Position numbers and translations under genes: made by a program. Of a stretch of DNA of 64,000 bases, positions 56,001 through 64,000 are shown one piece after another. The first letter of the stretch is position 1. Each line of letters starts with the position of its first letter. The DNA is taken from assembly GCF_009208775.1 (NCBI RefSeq), contig NZ_WFLM01000003.1, positions 225,374 to 289,373 of the forward strand, read 5' to 3'. The notes under the pieces were generated by a model. The model ran no database searches and was not told where the DNA came from. It saw nothing but the letters and a program-made list of their open reading frames with translations. Origin of the DNA: Silvanigrella paludirubra. Lineage in GTDB: Bacteria > Bdellovibrionota_B > Oligoflexia > Silvanigrellales > Silvanigrellaceae.

Positions 56001-56534
56001 TCACTCTTTTTTTTCTAATTTAAGATTTCTCACATTGAGAATTCTTTTAGATATTATTTGGAAATCAGATATTTCTTTTAATTTTTCATTTTCATAATTA
56101 GGTTCAGGTTTTGCATGTGGATTAATAATATGAATATGAGTAATTTGATCATTTTGTAAGTATCTTTTAATAAATTCAAACTCATCTAAATATCTAAGAT
56201 CGTCAATAATAGCAATTTTAAGGTCTAAAAATTCTTTATTATACAAAATAATTTCAACTAATTGTTTAGCCCAATATATATTATTTTTTTTCTTCTTTTC
56301 GTTACCTTTATTTATAAGCATTTGATGTATAGATAAATTTGTTTCTTTAACATTTGTATAAATTTTATATCTCGGGTCTTTATTGTACCAATCATAATTA
56401 GGGTATTCAGCTGCAAGTTCTTTTCTGATCATGTTAGCAATCGAAAATATTTGGCTTTTATCACTAGCTATCTTGTTTGCAAAATAGGTTTTACCCGCTC
56501 CATGTCCATCTCCTGAAATAAAAATGATTCTCAT
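56001..56534 (-). CDS. P-loop kinase, dNMP-kinase-like, copy 1
   Basis: 177 residues. Starts at 56534 (GGAG 5 bases before). Walker A GDGHGAGKTY, then FSIANMIRKEL, DDLRYLDEFEFI and HIHIINPHAKPEPNYENE. Closely related to copy 2 along the whole length, so a tandem duplication; the middle (KDPRYKIYTNVKETN vs KSPSFKDNTILKENG) differs most. Follows murU with about 25 bases between. Function in cell-wall recycling or nucleotide salvage is only inferred from position. Confidence 0.6.
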   Translation of the reverse strand: MRIIFISGDGHGAGKTYFANKIASDKSQIFSIANMIRKELAAEYPNYDWYNKDPRYKIYTNVKETNLSIHQMLINKGNEKKKKNNIYWAKQLVEIILYNKEFLDLKIAIIDDLRYLDEFEFIKRYLQNDQITHIHIINPHAKPEPNYENEKLKEISDFQIISKRILNVRNLKLEKKE

Positions 56535-56560
56535 TGATTCTCCACAAAAATTCATTTCAT

Positions 56561-57565
56561 TTAAAATATTATATAGAAATTTTCAGAATCATTATTTATT
56601 TCTTTTAAAGCTAATATTTTATTATCTTTAATTCTATCTCTAAAACCAATAAGTATTTTTTTACTATTTATTTTATGATTATTTATTTCATCATTTCTGG
56701 ATTCTATATATTTTTTTAAAGAATCTGGTTTTATAAAACAATAGTTAATTACATTTCCATTGTAAATATCAATACTATGATCTTTCTTTAATTTCTTTTC
56801 AAAAAACTCAATACATTCAAGGTATGTTTGTGGGGTTCCAATATCAAACCAATAACTTTCTTTAGGGTATGAATAATTTAAAATATTTTTACCAAGTAAA
56901 AATATTTTTTTGTAATATATTTCTATACTGGATTTTTTTTCAACTTCTACAATATTTAAAAGATCTTTAGAAATGATTTGATGAGTAGTAAAAACTTTTG
57001 CTATAGCATTTTCATTTGGTTTAAAATTGCTACCAAATCCTAAGACATAATTATTATTATGGGAAACCCATGTGGCATCTTTTCTTATATTATCCGTGTC
57101 ATGAGTGCACATTAATGCCCAATCATCTGAATTTTTATTTTTCCATTTATTTATCATATTTTCTAGGGGAAAATCAGCTGCGATATCTCCAGAGACAACA
57201 ATAGCATCTTTGCCAATATTGTCATTTTCATTTTTTGTTATTTCATGGTAAATACGAGCAATACCGCCACCTGTTTCTAAAATATCTTCTTCATGCCAAA
57301 AAATAATTTGGTTTGGATCGTATCCAAAATACTTAGCAGCTTCAATTATTTCTTGTTGCACTTCTTTTGCTAAATAATGAGTATTACAATGAACTTTTTT
57401 AAATCCAGCTTTTAAAAATATTTCAATACTTAAAAAAGCAACTGGTTTATTAATTATTGGACAAACAACTTTTGGAATAAAATTTGTTAAAGGTTTGAGT
57501 CTTGTGCCAAATCCAGCGCATAATACTATTGGTATAAAACTATCGAGATCGTTTTTATCTAACAT
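56561..57565 (-). CDS. murU: MurU-like nucleotidyltransferase (MurNAc-1-P uridylyltransferase)
   Basis: 334 residues, a nucleotidyltransferase: VLCAGFGTRLKPLTNFIPKV (nucleotide loop, about 14-33), VVCPIINKPVAF, EEDILETGGGIA (MurU-like), VVSGDIAADF, and YWFDIGTPQTYLE (metal and sugar site). MurU makes UDP-MurNAc from MurNAc-alpha-1-P, bypassing de novo synthesis. The adjacent kinase gene is of the AmgK type, the known partner. C-terminal 70 residues are extra to typical MurU (about 225). Call is strong for family, moderate for substrate. Confidence 0.8.
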   Translation of the reverse strand: MLDKNDLDSFIPIVLCAGFGTRLKPLTNFIPKVVCPIINKPVAFLSIEIFLKAGFKKVHCNTHYLAKEVQQEIIEAAKYFGYDPNQIIFWHEEDILETGGGIARIYHEITKNENDNIGKDAIVVSGDIAADFPLENMINKWKNKNSDDWALMCTHDTDNIRKDATWVSHNNNYVLGFGSNFKPNENAIAKVFTTHQIISKDLLNIVEVEKKSSIEIYYKKIFLLGKNILNYSYPKESYWFDIGTPQTYLECIEFFEKKLKKDHSIDIYNGNVINYCFIKPDSLKKYIESRNDEINNHKINSKKILIGFRDRIKDNKILALKEINNDSENFYIIF

Positions 57566-57577
57566 TTAATTTCCAAA

Positions 57578-58723
57578 TTAAAAATAATTTTTTATTTTTT
57601 CTTCTAATTTAATAGATAATTCACCTTTATATAAATTATTAATTAAACTATATAATTGAGGCATCATAATTTTTAAATCTGTTTCTTCATGAATTTGAGC
57701 TTCTGGAGAAGATAATATTTCAAGCGTATGTTTTACATATTTTAAATAGTTTGGTTTTCCTTTTTTAGTTGCAAGATAACCAAAACTTCCAATTGCTTTT
57801 ATATTACGTTGAAGTCCCATAAGAAGTAATTCTAAATTAAAACTTGTTCTTGAAATTGGCTTTAAATTATTTAATTCTCTTTCATTATTCATATTATCTA
57901 AATAATATGAAAAAAGATTTTTTCTAGTTTCCCAAGTTATATTAACATAACTATCACGGACTAAACTAACAACATCGTATGAATGTGGGCCCATACGAGC
58001 ATCTTGAAAATCTATCCAATATATTTTTTCATTTTTTAGCATAATATTTCTTACGTGATAGTCCCTATGACACAAAACTCGTTCACATGCATCTAGTTTT
58101 TTTGCAAGTAAATTTAAATCGTCATATAGTCCTTTATAATCAGGATTATCTTCTGTGACATTTAAATTCATAAATCCATTTAAAAAATGAGTTACAAAAA
58201 AATTAAGTTCAAAAAATAATTTTTCAAAATCAAAAAAACGATTTATTGCAGGATGGTCAATCTTTCTTTTAGGATATTGAGCTTTAATAAGGAGTAACAA
58301 TGATTCTTTATAATAGTTAATTGACTTTAGACATTTTGGATTATTTATATCTAATATAGGTTCTATTAAAGTAGAATTTAAAAATGTATCCCCAAGATCT
58401 TCAGTCCAAATGCAAGCATTTGTTTCATCAATTTCAATTATTTTTGGAATAGGAAGTTCCATTTGAGAAAGTGCTGTATGCATTCCAATCCAACTTATTG
58501 GGTCGCCTCCATACCCTCCTTCCCATTTTGGAAATTGCATGCATATGGCACCAATGGGATCATTTATTAATCTAAAAAACTTTCTATCACTTGCATCCCC
58601 AGCAATTAATACCAAAACTGGTTCTTTTTCTGTTATGGATTGCTCGGAATTTAATATTTTAAAGTCTTGTATTCTAAGCATAAGTTGTTCCGATTCCAAT
58701 TGAATAGAAAGAATTCCTGTCAT
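57578..58723 (-). CDS. amgK: AmgK-like anomeric MurNAc/GlcNAc kinase
   Basis: 381 residues of the aminoglycoside phosphotransferase (APH) fold. Seen: LIAGDASDRKFFRL near the start (like 'GDAS.R.Y.R' in AmgK), IWTEDLGD, VLCHRDYHVRNIML (catalytic Asp) and IYWIDFQDARMGPHSYDVVSL (metal Asp), with kinase-type ending. AmgK phosphorylates MurNAc or GlcNAc at C1, giving the MurU substrate. AAGGA 7 bases before ATG. First gene of a four-gene operon. Confidence 0.82.
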   Translation of the reverse strand: MTGILSIQLESEQLMLRIQDFKILNSEQSITEKEPVLVLIAGDASDRKFFRLINDPIGAICMQFPKWEGGYGGDPISWIGMHTALSQMELPIPKIIEIDETNACIWTEDLGDTFLNSTLIEPILDINNPKCLKSINYYKESLLLLIKAQYPKRKIDHPAINRFFDFEKLFFELNFFVTHFLNGFMNLNVTEDNPDYKGLYDDLNLLAKKLDACERVLCHRDYHVRNIMLKNEKIYWIDFQDARMGPHSYDVVSLVRDSYVNITWETRKNLFSYYLDNMNNERELNNLKPISRTSFNLELLLMGLQRNIKAIGSFGYLATKKGKPNYLKYVKHTLEILSSPEAQIHEETDLKIMMPQLYSLINNLYKGELSIKLEEKIKNYF

Positions 58724-58846
58724 TTTGTTTCCTTAAACAAGAACTGAGATGTATACAAAAGAAGCCATTTGCTTTAGCAAGTGATCTCTATAGATAATTG
58801 TGGTATATATGCATGTATTTCGTCAACCCTTCGGAAAGGTTTCGTT

Positions 58847-61333
58847 GTGGCGTTTATTTCTGTACGTGGTGCTCAAGAACATAATTTAAAAAATATTGAT
58901 GTTGATATCCCTAAAAACTCACTAGTTACTTTTACAGGTGTAAGTGGTTCAGGCAAAAGCAGTTTGGTTTTTGACACTATTTATTCTGAAGCTTTTAGAC
59001 GCTTTGTTGATTCCAGTCAAACCCCAATTTATGTTATGGGAGGCTCTAGTTGGTCTAAAATGTCACGACCACGCTTTCGATCCATTACAGGGCTACCGCC
59101 TGCGCTAGGTCTTTCCCAAAAACAAGGTGTAGCTGGAAAGCTTTCTACCGTTGGAACAATTTCTGGTGTTTCCGATTTATTCAGAGTTTATTTTGCTGCG
59201 TTTGGTGATATTTTTTGTCATAAATGCGATATTCCATTAAAATCAATTTCTTTTTCTGATTTATCTAAAAAAATATTTGAAGATTTTAATGCAAAAAAAA
59301 TAATGATAATTGCTCCTATATGTGAAAAAAGAAAGGGAGCATTTATAGATGAAATTGAAAAATTTAAAGAATTAGGATTTTCTAAACTTCGAGTTAATGG
59401 AGATATTTTTGATCTTCAAGATGAAAATATAAAAATAAAAATTGATCCTAAAAAATTAAATACAATAGATGTTATAATTGATTATGTTTCTATTTTAATT
59501 GAAAAAAAACAAAGAATTGAAAGAGCATTATTTCAGGCTCTCGAATATGGAAAAGGTATAGTTAAAATAGAATATCTTTCTAAAGAATTTAAATTTAATA
59601 CAAAATCTAACTGCCCCCAGTGTGGAGAAAGTGCTCCTAAGTTAGATCCTCGTTACTTTAGTCATTCCTCGTTAGGTAAGTGTATTAAATGCGAGGGAGA
59701 AGGTTCTTTTAAAAAAGGATATCCAGCAGATTTATTTCCTTGCAAACAATGTCATGGTGGAAGATTAGATCCCTCAACTCCTATTGTAAGGGTTAAAGGA
59801 AAAACATTTATTGAGACTCATTTATATAATATCAAAGAGCTTTATCAATTTATAATTTCTGATTTTAAAGAGCATGTTCAAAATGATAAATCAAAAATAA
59901 AAGTTTATTCTGAAATCTCTCGCGCTCTTTTAAGTATGAATCGTTTGGGTTTAGGACATTTAATTTTAAATCGATCTGGAGCTAGCTTGTCACCGGGTGA
60001 TCTCCAAAGACTTAGACTTTCAACAATGATTTCAAATAAATTAACAGGTGTTTTGTATATTATTGATGAGCCATGTCAAGGATTAACGAAACAAGAAGTC
60101 AAGCAACTAGCTTCCGTTCTTCAAGAAATTGTAAAAGATGGCGCAACTGTAATTTCGGTTGAACATCACCCCGTTTTTCTTTCTTTTTGTGAGATCTTAT
60201 TTTTAATGGGCCCGGGCGCAGGTGTGCATGGTGGACAAGTTGTTGCCAAAGCCACTGCCCTGGAGGATTTGGATGTATTTCTTGAGAATCCGCAAACGAA
60301 ATTAAATAAAACCAAGTTTGCGCCTCAATCGTTATTGTTGGAGAAAGCGCCAAAGCTACCCAAGGCGAATTCAAAAAAGAAAAGTCCTGAGTCTTTTTCA
60401 ACTAAAACCTCCGTTTTATCAAAGTCTTCTATGTTGTTTTCGGACTTTCAAGTAAGAAACTTGATTGGCAAAACAATACAGATAAATCATGGTGTTATAA
60501 CGATAATTCGGGGGGCTTCGGGGGTAGGGAAGTCTTCATTTATTGAATTGTGCTTGCTACCTGCATTATATTCACTAGGAGGAAAAAATCCTGATGCAGA
60601 AGATGAAATTGAAATTCCATTTAAAGAATTTTGTAAATTTAATGTAACAAATGATTTTGAAGTGAATGTTGTTGGTTACGTTAAACCTGGGAGTGTAACA
60701 AGAAGTTCTAGAAGAAGTGTTGCCTCTGCTCTTGATGTGATTAAGCCATTAAGAGAATTATTTACAAAATTACCTACAAGCCAAGTGATGGGTTTAACGG
60801 AAAGTCATTTTTCTTGGAATTCAAAATTAGGACGTTGTGATCATTGTGAAGGAAAAGGATATATTGAACTTCCTCAAAGATACTCAGAACCTGTTCGTGT
60901 GGAATGTGAAGTTTGTATCGGTGCTAAATTAAATTCAAGAAGTTTGTTACCTAGATTTAAAGGATATAATTTAGCAGATGTAATGAATTTTACTTTAGAA
61001 CAGTCATTAGATATTTTTGAAAATCATAAAATAATTGCAAATCGAATTATACGAGCATGTCAATTTGGATTAGGATATATTCAGCTTGGGCAAGGAATGG
61101 ATTCACTAAGTGGTGGAGAATTACAACGATTAAATTTAACCATTGAATTAAAACGCTCAAACCTTGATGGTGCTTGGTTTATTTTGACACATCCAAGCAC
61201 TGGATTGCATGGCCCAGATATTTCGATATTAGGTGAACTTATGAAAGTGATGACTGAGCGTGGAGCTACTTTTATTTTAATAGAAAACCGTGAAGAGTTT
61301 TTGCCTTTTGCAGATAAAGTGATTGAATTTTAA
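58847..61333 (+). CDS. UvrA-like ABC ATPase lacking insertion domain and second catalytic site
   Basis: 828 residues (UvrA is about 940). NBD1: GVSGSGKSS (about 30), signature LSPGD (usual LSGGE, about 381), Walker B LYIIDEPCQGL (about 404). NBD2: GASGVGKSS (about 555), LSGGELQRL (about 754), but Walker B reads FILTHPSTGL, replacing Asp-Glu with Thr-His, and the H-loop reads IEN instead of IEH. Zinc sites CPQCG, GKCIKC, PCKQC and GRCDHC, VECEVC are kept. The insertion domain between the CIKCEGEG and PCKQC pairs, about 110 residues in UvrA, is down to about 14. A UvrB-binding-like region is present. Starts at GTG 58847 after AAAGG. Repair or other role unknown. Confidence 0.85.
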   Translation: MAFISVRGAQEHNLKNIDVDIPKNSLVTFTGVSGSGKSSLVFDTIYSEAFRRFVDSSQTPIYVMGGSSWSKMSRPRFRSITGLPPALGLSQKQGVAGKLSTVGTISGVSDLFRVYFAAFGDIFCHKCDIPLKSISFSDLSKKIFEDFNAKKIMIIAPICEKRKGAFIDEIEKFKELGFSKLRVNGDIFDLQDENIKIKIDPKKLNTIDVIIDYVSILIEKKQRIERALFQALEYGKGIVKIEYLSKEFKFNTKSNCPQCGESAPKLDPRYFSHSSLGKCIKCEGEGSFKKGYPADLFPCKQCHGGRLDPSTPIVRVKGKTFIETHLYNIKELYQFIISDFKEHVQNDKSKIKVYSEISRALLSMNRLGLGHLILNRSGASLSPGDLQRLRLSTMISNKLTGVLYIIDEPCQGLTKQEVKQLASVLQEIVKDGATVISVEHHPVFLSFCEILFLMGPGAGVHGGQVVAKATALEDLDVFLENPQTKLNKTKFAPQSLLLEKAPKLPKANSKKKSPESFSTKTSVLSKSSMLFSDFQVRNLIGKTIQINHGVITIIRGASGVGKSSFIELCLLPALYSLGGKNPDAEDEIEIPFKEFCKFNVTNDFEVNVVGYVKPGSVTRSSRRSVASALDVIKPLRELFTKLPTSQVMGLTESHFSWNSKLGRCDHCEGKGYIELPQRYSEPVRVECEVCIGAKLNSRSLLPRFKGYNLADVMNFTLEQSLDIFENHKIIANRIIRACQFGLGYIQLGQGMDSLSGGELQRLNLTIELKRSNLDGAWFILTHPSTGLHGPDISILGELMKVMTERGATFILIENREEFLPFADKVIEF

Positions 61334-61349
61334 GTGATTTAAAAATAAT

Positions 61350-62519
61350 TTATTCCATATTCGCAAAGTTAATTTCTTCTGATGGTGCTACTTTTTCACA
61401 AAAATTAGAATTTTTACTTTTTTTAGATATTAATAAATTATATGTTTTATCATGATATAAATTTTTAAATATTTTTCTAATTATAAATGCATGAAATTTG
61501 TGTAACTCAGATCTATTTGCAGAATATGCAATAGCTGTTTCGAGACAAGGGGAATAAATAAATCCTGATGTAAATCCTGGAATTAAGCCTGGAGTAAAAT
61601 AAATAATCCCAAAGGGAGAATTCATTCTAAAAACTCCATTTAAATAAGCAGTCTCTTCTATATTTAATGTTATTTTGCCAGTTTTTGTATTAACCCATTT
61701 TTTATTATTTTGAATTAATTCATTGACTATTTTTACAGAAGAAATAACAACTTCTTGTGGTGTTGAAAAAACAGCACCTGCAGAACTCAGCCAAGAAACA
61801 TTAATATTAGAAAATTTTTCATTTTTTTCGTTTCCAAACATTAAATTATTTATTGACTTTTCTTTTTCAAAAAATGAGTTTTTCATATTATTTTCATTAA
61901 AATAATTTTTAAATACAGATTTTAAATTATTTTTCATTTCAATTTCAATTATTTCCCCTAATAAAAGATAATTAGTATTTGAGTATTGCCAATTATTTTT
62001 TGTAATTTCCATATATTTTATAAAACCTATTAGTTCATTAAAACTAAAAATTTTAGAAAAATTTTTTCTTCTTTCGCTCCAAAGTAATGGATTATTAGAA
62101 TAATTTGGAATTAATGAATTATTGTTAAGCAATTGAAACACTGTTTTGTTTTCTAAATCACTTCTTATTTTGACCCATTTGCTTATTTTATCGTTTAGAT
62201 GAATTGAATTTTTATAAACTAATTTATCTATTATGTCCGCAGTATATATTTTTGAAATACTAGCTACAGGAAAAAGTGTATCTTGATCAATAAACTCATT
62301 ATTAAAATTTTTACCATAAAAAAAATTTGTTATTTCTTCATTAAAAGACTTATTGAATACTGATATTGAAAAGGTATCAACTTTATAATTCATTTGAATT
62401 TCTTTTTTCATGCTCCATATATCATTATTAAAATTTTCTTTTATTTTGATAAAATCATTTTTACAATATGCTTTTTCTTCAAGAATTAAAAATATTATAG
62501 TTAAGAAAATAAATTTCAT
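61350..62519 (-). CDS. Beta-lactamase-fold serine hydrolase, exported
   Basis: 389 residues. A signal peptide (hydrophobic 3-17, cleavage near AYC) is followed by the beta-lactamase/transpeptidase-like fold: SxxK as VASISK (about 85-90), YSN motif in WQYSNTNYLLLG (about 177-179), and a late HTN-like region not clearly seen. Family members include class C beta-lactamases, EstB esterases and penicillin-binding-type proteins; substrate cannot be told. Convergent with the UvrA-like gene. Confidence 0.8.
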   Translation of the reverse strand: MKFIFLTIIFLILEEKAYCKNDFIKIKENFNNDIWSMKKEIQMNYKVDTFSISVFNKSFNEEITNFFYGKNFNNEFIDQDTLFPVASISKIYTADIIDKLVYKNSIHLNDKISKWVKIRSDLENKTVFQLLNNNSLIPNYSNNPLLWSERRKNFSKIFSFNELIGFIKYMEITKNNWQYSNTNYLLLGEIIEIEMKNNLKSVFKNYFNENNMKNSFFEKEKSINNLMFGNEKNEKFSNINVSWLSSAGAVFSTPQEVVISSVKIVNELIQNNKKWVNTKTGKITLNIEETAYLNGVFRMNSPFGIIYFTPGLIPGFTSGFIYSPCLETAIAYSANRSELHKFHAFIIRKIFKNLYHDKTYNLLISKKSKNSNFCEKVAPSEEINFANME

Positions 62520-62551
62520 TTAATCCTCTAAAATATAAGGAGTTTAAAATA

Positions 62552-62574
62552 AAATATCTATTTTTTAGATATTT
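62552..62574. repeat. AT-only hairpin upstream of the serine hydrolase
   Basis: AAATATCTA (62552-62560) and TAGATATTT (62566-62574) form a perfect 9-bp stem around five Ts. It lies in the 217-base gap ahead of both flanking genes (divergent). It may be an operator; no other feature is obvious in the gap. Confidence 0.4.
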
Positions 62575-62736
62575 TTAGATTTCTAAGTATTTATATGATC
62601 ATTATTCTAAAATAGGAATAATTTTCCTTGAAAAAATTTTCATCAATCAATTTTTCTCCAAATATGAATTCAACTCATAAAAATAAAGACCGAACTAATT
62701 TTATGAATTTAAAATATTCCACTCTAAGGAGTAAAT

Positions 62737-63843
62737 ATGCTAAAGGGAAATTCAAATTTAACTATTACGAAGTTAGAAAATGAATCCAATTCATTTTGGA
62801 GAGAAATAAACCCTTCAGCAAAGTCATGTTCAAGCCTCATTAAGCTTTTAGAAATATATGCTGCTCAAGAAGATTGGGAACAAATTATCAATTTGTCTTC
62901 TAGGGCTGTTTTACATTTAAGTAAATTTTATGATAGAGCAGATTTTTACCATATATGGATATGTGCATTAAAAGAGACATTTGATACGGGTGCTCTTATA
63001 TCACTAGGTAAGCATCTTTTAAAAATGAGGCATTTTCATAACGTTTTTTTGTCATTAGCTCTAATTTCTTTTAATTATGCTTCTTGTGATAAAACTTGTA
63101 ATAGAATATTTAATTATTTAAATAAAAATAAAGGTGTTGAAAATAGGTTTGCTTTTGAAGGCTGTGGGCTTTATTTATCAAGACTAAAAAACTCAGATTT
63201 AAAAAAGAAAGGTTTGTCATTATTAAAAAAAGTATGTTTAGAAAAGAAGGCGAGCTATTTTACATGGAGAAATTATTTAAGAACCTTATCTGAAAATAAT
63301 TTATTAGACGATATGAGCAAGGCTTATAATATGATTCATGATAGATTTCCTTTTGCTCAAGAGCCTTATTTGGTCGCTTCTCTAATTGCAATGGATACAA
63401 AAGATTGGAATGAAGCTATCCGTGTTCTTGGTCAACTTTTAAAAGATAATCCAAATAATACAAATGCAATTTTGGCAATGGCAAATTGTTATTATGAATT
63501 AAATGATTATTTAAATGCAATTAGTTTATTAACTCTTAATAGCAATTTATTTTTAGATAATGATTATGATTTTCATTTTATAATGGGAATAGCAATTAAA
63601 AAGATAGTTGAAAAAGAATTTGACTCTAATTTGCAAAATATTTCGCTAAATCATTTAGAAAAATGTTACTTTATAGCTAAGTCATTAGAATTTCCGTTAA
63701 ATCCAATTCAAGTTCAAATAACACATTTAAAATCATTAAATAATGAAGGTATTGAAAAAGAATCGGAAATAAATATTTTAAAAATTCATAATGAAAATCA
63801 AATTGAGTCTGATATCGTTTTTGTTGAAAGAAAAGCCAGTTAA
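62737..63843 (+). CDS. TPR-repeat protein of unknown function
   Basis: 368 residues, AAGGAG 5 bases before ATG. No signal peptide. Helical repeats of the tetratricopeptide type, clearest at about 195-265: VASLIAMDTKDWNEAIRVLG, LLKDNPNNTNAILAMANCYY and ELNDYLNAISLL (pattern W/Y-x-x-A/G and N-P). Such proteins bind partners rather than catalyse. Cytoplasmic by prediction. Confidence 0.7.
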   Translation: MLKGNSNLTITKLENESNSFWREINPSAKSCSSLIKLLEIYAAQEDWEQIINLSSRAVLHLSKFYDRADFYHIWICALKETFDTGALISLGKHLLKMRHFHNVFLSLALISFNYASCDKTCNRIFNYLNKNKGVENRFAFEGCGLYLSRLKNSDLKKKGLSLLKKVCLEKKASYFTWRNYLRTLSENNLLDDMSKAYNMIHDRFPFAQEPYLVASLIAMDTKDWNEAIRVLGQLLKDNPNNTNAILAMANCYYELNDYLNAISLLTLNSNLFLDNDYDFHFIMGIAIKKIVEKEFDSNLQNISLNHLEKCYFIAKSLEFPLNPIQVQITHLKSLNNEGIEKESEINILKIHNENQIESDIVFVERKAS

Positions 63844-63875
63844 TAAAAATAAATTTTATAAATGTTCTTTATATT

Positions 63876-64000
63876 TTATTTGGAAAATAGAATAGGTCTT
63901 ACATTTGCTTTTAATTTTGTTTTTTCTGTTTTCAAATACTCAGCTAGTCTCTCGTTAAATTTAATATCCTGTAGTTTTGATTTCCAACTATTAAAGTTTT
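63876..64000 (-). CDS. 3' end of an unknown gene, cut by the window edge
   Basis: The last 40 codons of a reverse-strand gene, ending in TAA at 63876-63878. Readable residues end with FNERLAEYLKTEK and RPILFSK. The frame is open to the window edge, so the gene continues outside. Convergent with the TPR gene, 32 bases away. No family can be named from the fragment. Confidence 0.5.
   Translation of the reverse strand, partial: NFNSWKSKLQDIKFNERLAEYLKTEKTKLKANVRPILFSK

Noticed and set aside
62677-62796. 39-codon frame overlapping the TPR gene start in another frame
   Set aside because: No ribosome site, and the TPR gene's own AAGGAG lies inside it.

Overview
The window is AT-rich chromosomal DNA from a Gram-negative bacterium: it encodes lipoproteins with lipoboxes, periplasmic binding proteins, a beta-barrel-like outer-membrane protein and a meso-DAP type MurE. 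The split ATP synthase operon with both b' and b subunits next to a chromosomal parB/parS locus, and the many delta/oligoflexia-like families (DUF4105, PrkA, N/Q-rich FtsZ), suggest a low-GC member of the Bdellovibrionota/Oligoflexia (Silvanigrella-like). That assignment is inference; no 16S rRNA is present.

Layout. 1-6.3 kb: outer-membrane protein, lytic transglycosylase-like protein, SNF2/HARP-like helicase, FAH-family enzyme, a small secreted protein and a lipoprotein hydrolase. 6.4-8.4 kb: a 43-codon ORF coupled to a DUF4105 envelope protein. 8.4-15.9 kb: a reverse-strand operon with three tandem BMP-type nucleoside-binding proteins, their ABC ATPase, two permeases and a cobalamin adenosyltransferase. 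16.1-20.7 kb: tRNA-Arg(ACG), tRNA-Ser(GCT) and tadA in apparent co-transcription, a one-domain GlmU, GlmS, a tautomerase gene broken by an in-frame stop, and MgsA. 20.7-28.1 kb: S41 peptidase, solute-binding protein, PrkA, PIN-PhoH, GNAT and a tiny membrane ORF. 28.1-36.7 kb: parB, two exact parS sites, an unknown HTH protein, a GC-rich leader island, and atpF'F (fused), atpH, A, G, D, C ending in an intrinsic terminator. 36.7-39.2 kb: a glycosyltransferase and an unknown protein. 39.1-53.8 kb: the dcw cluster on the reverse strand (rsmH, ftsL, ftsI, murE, mraY, murD, ftsW, murC, ftsQ, ftsA, ftsZ), lacking murF, murG, murB, ddl and mraZ. 53.9-64 kb: LysM lipoprotein, TspO-like protein, an amgK-murU muropeptide-recycling operon with two tandem P-loop kinases, a UvrA-like protein with one dead ATPase site, a beta-lactamase-fold hydrolase, a TPR protein, and the 3' end of another gene.

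Functional themes. The window is dominated by envelope growth: UDP-GlcNAc supply (GlmS, GlmU-like), lipid I precursor synthesis and divisome (dcw), and MurNAc salvage (AmgK/MurU). Energy (ATP synthase), chromosome segregation (ParB/parS) and translation (tRNAs plus TadA, whose main substrate is the adjacent tRNA-Arg) fill the rest. The most unusual items are the fused ATP synthase b'-b polyprotein with an internal signal-peptide-like segment, the UvrA paralog that has lost its insertion domain and second catalytic site, the interrupted tautomerase, and a GC-rich structured island ahead of the ATP synthase genes. I saw no CRISPR array, insertion sequence, prophage or rRNA.
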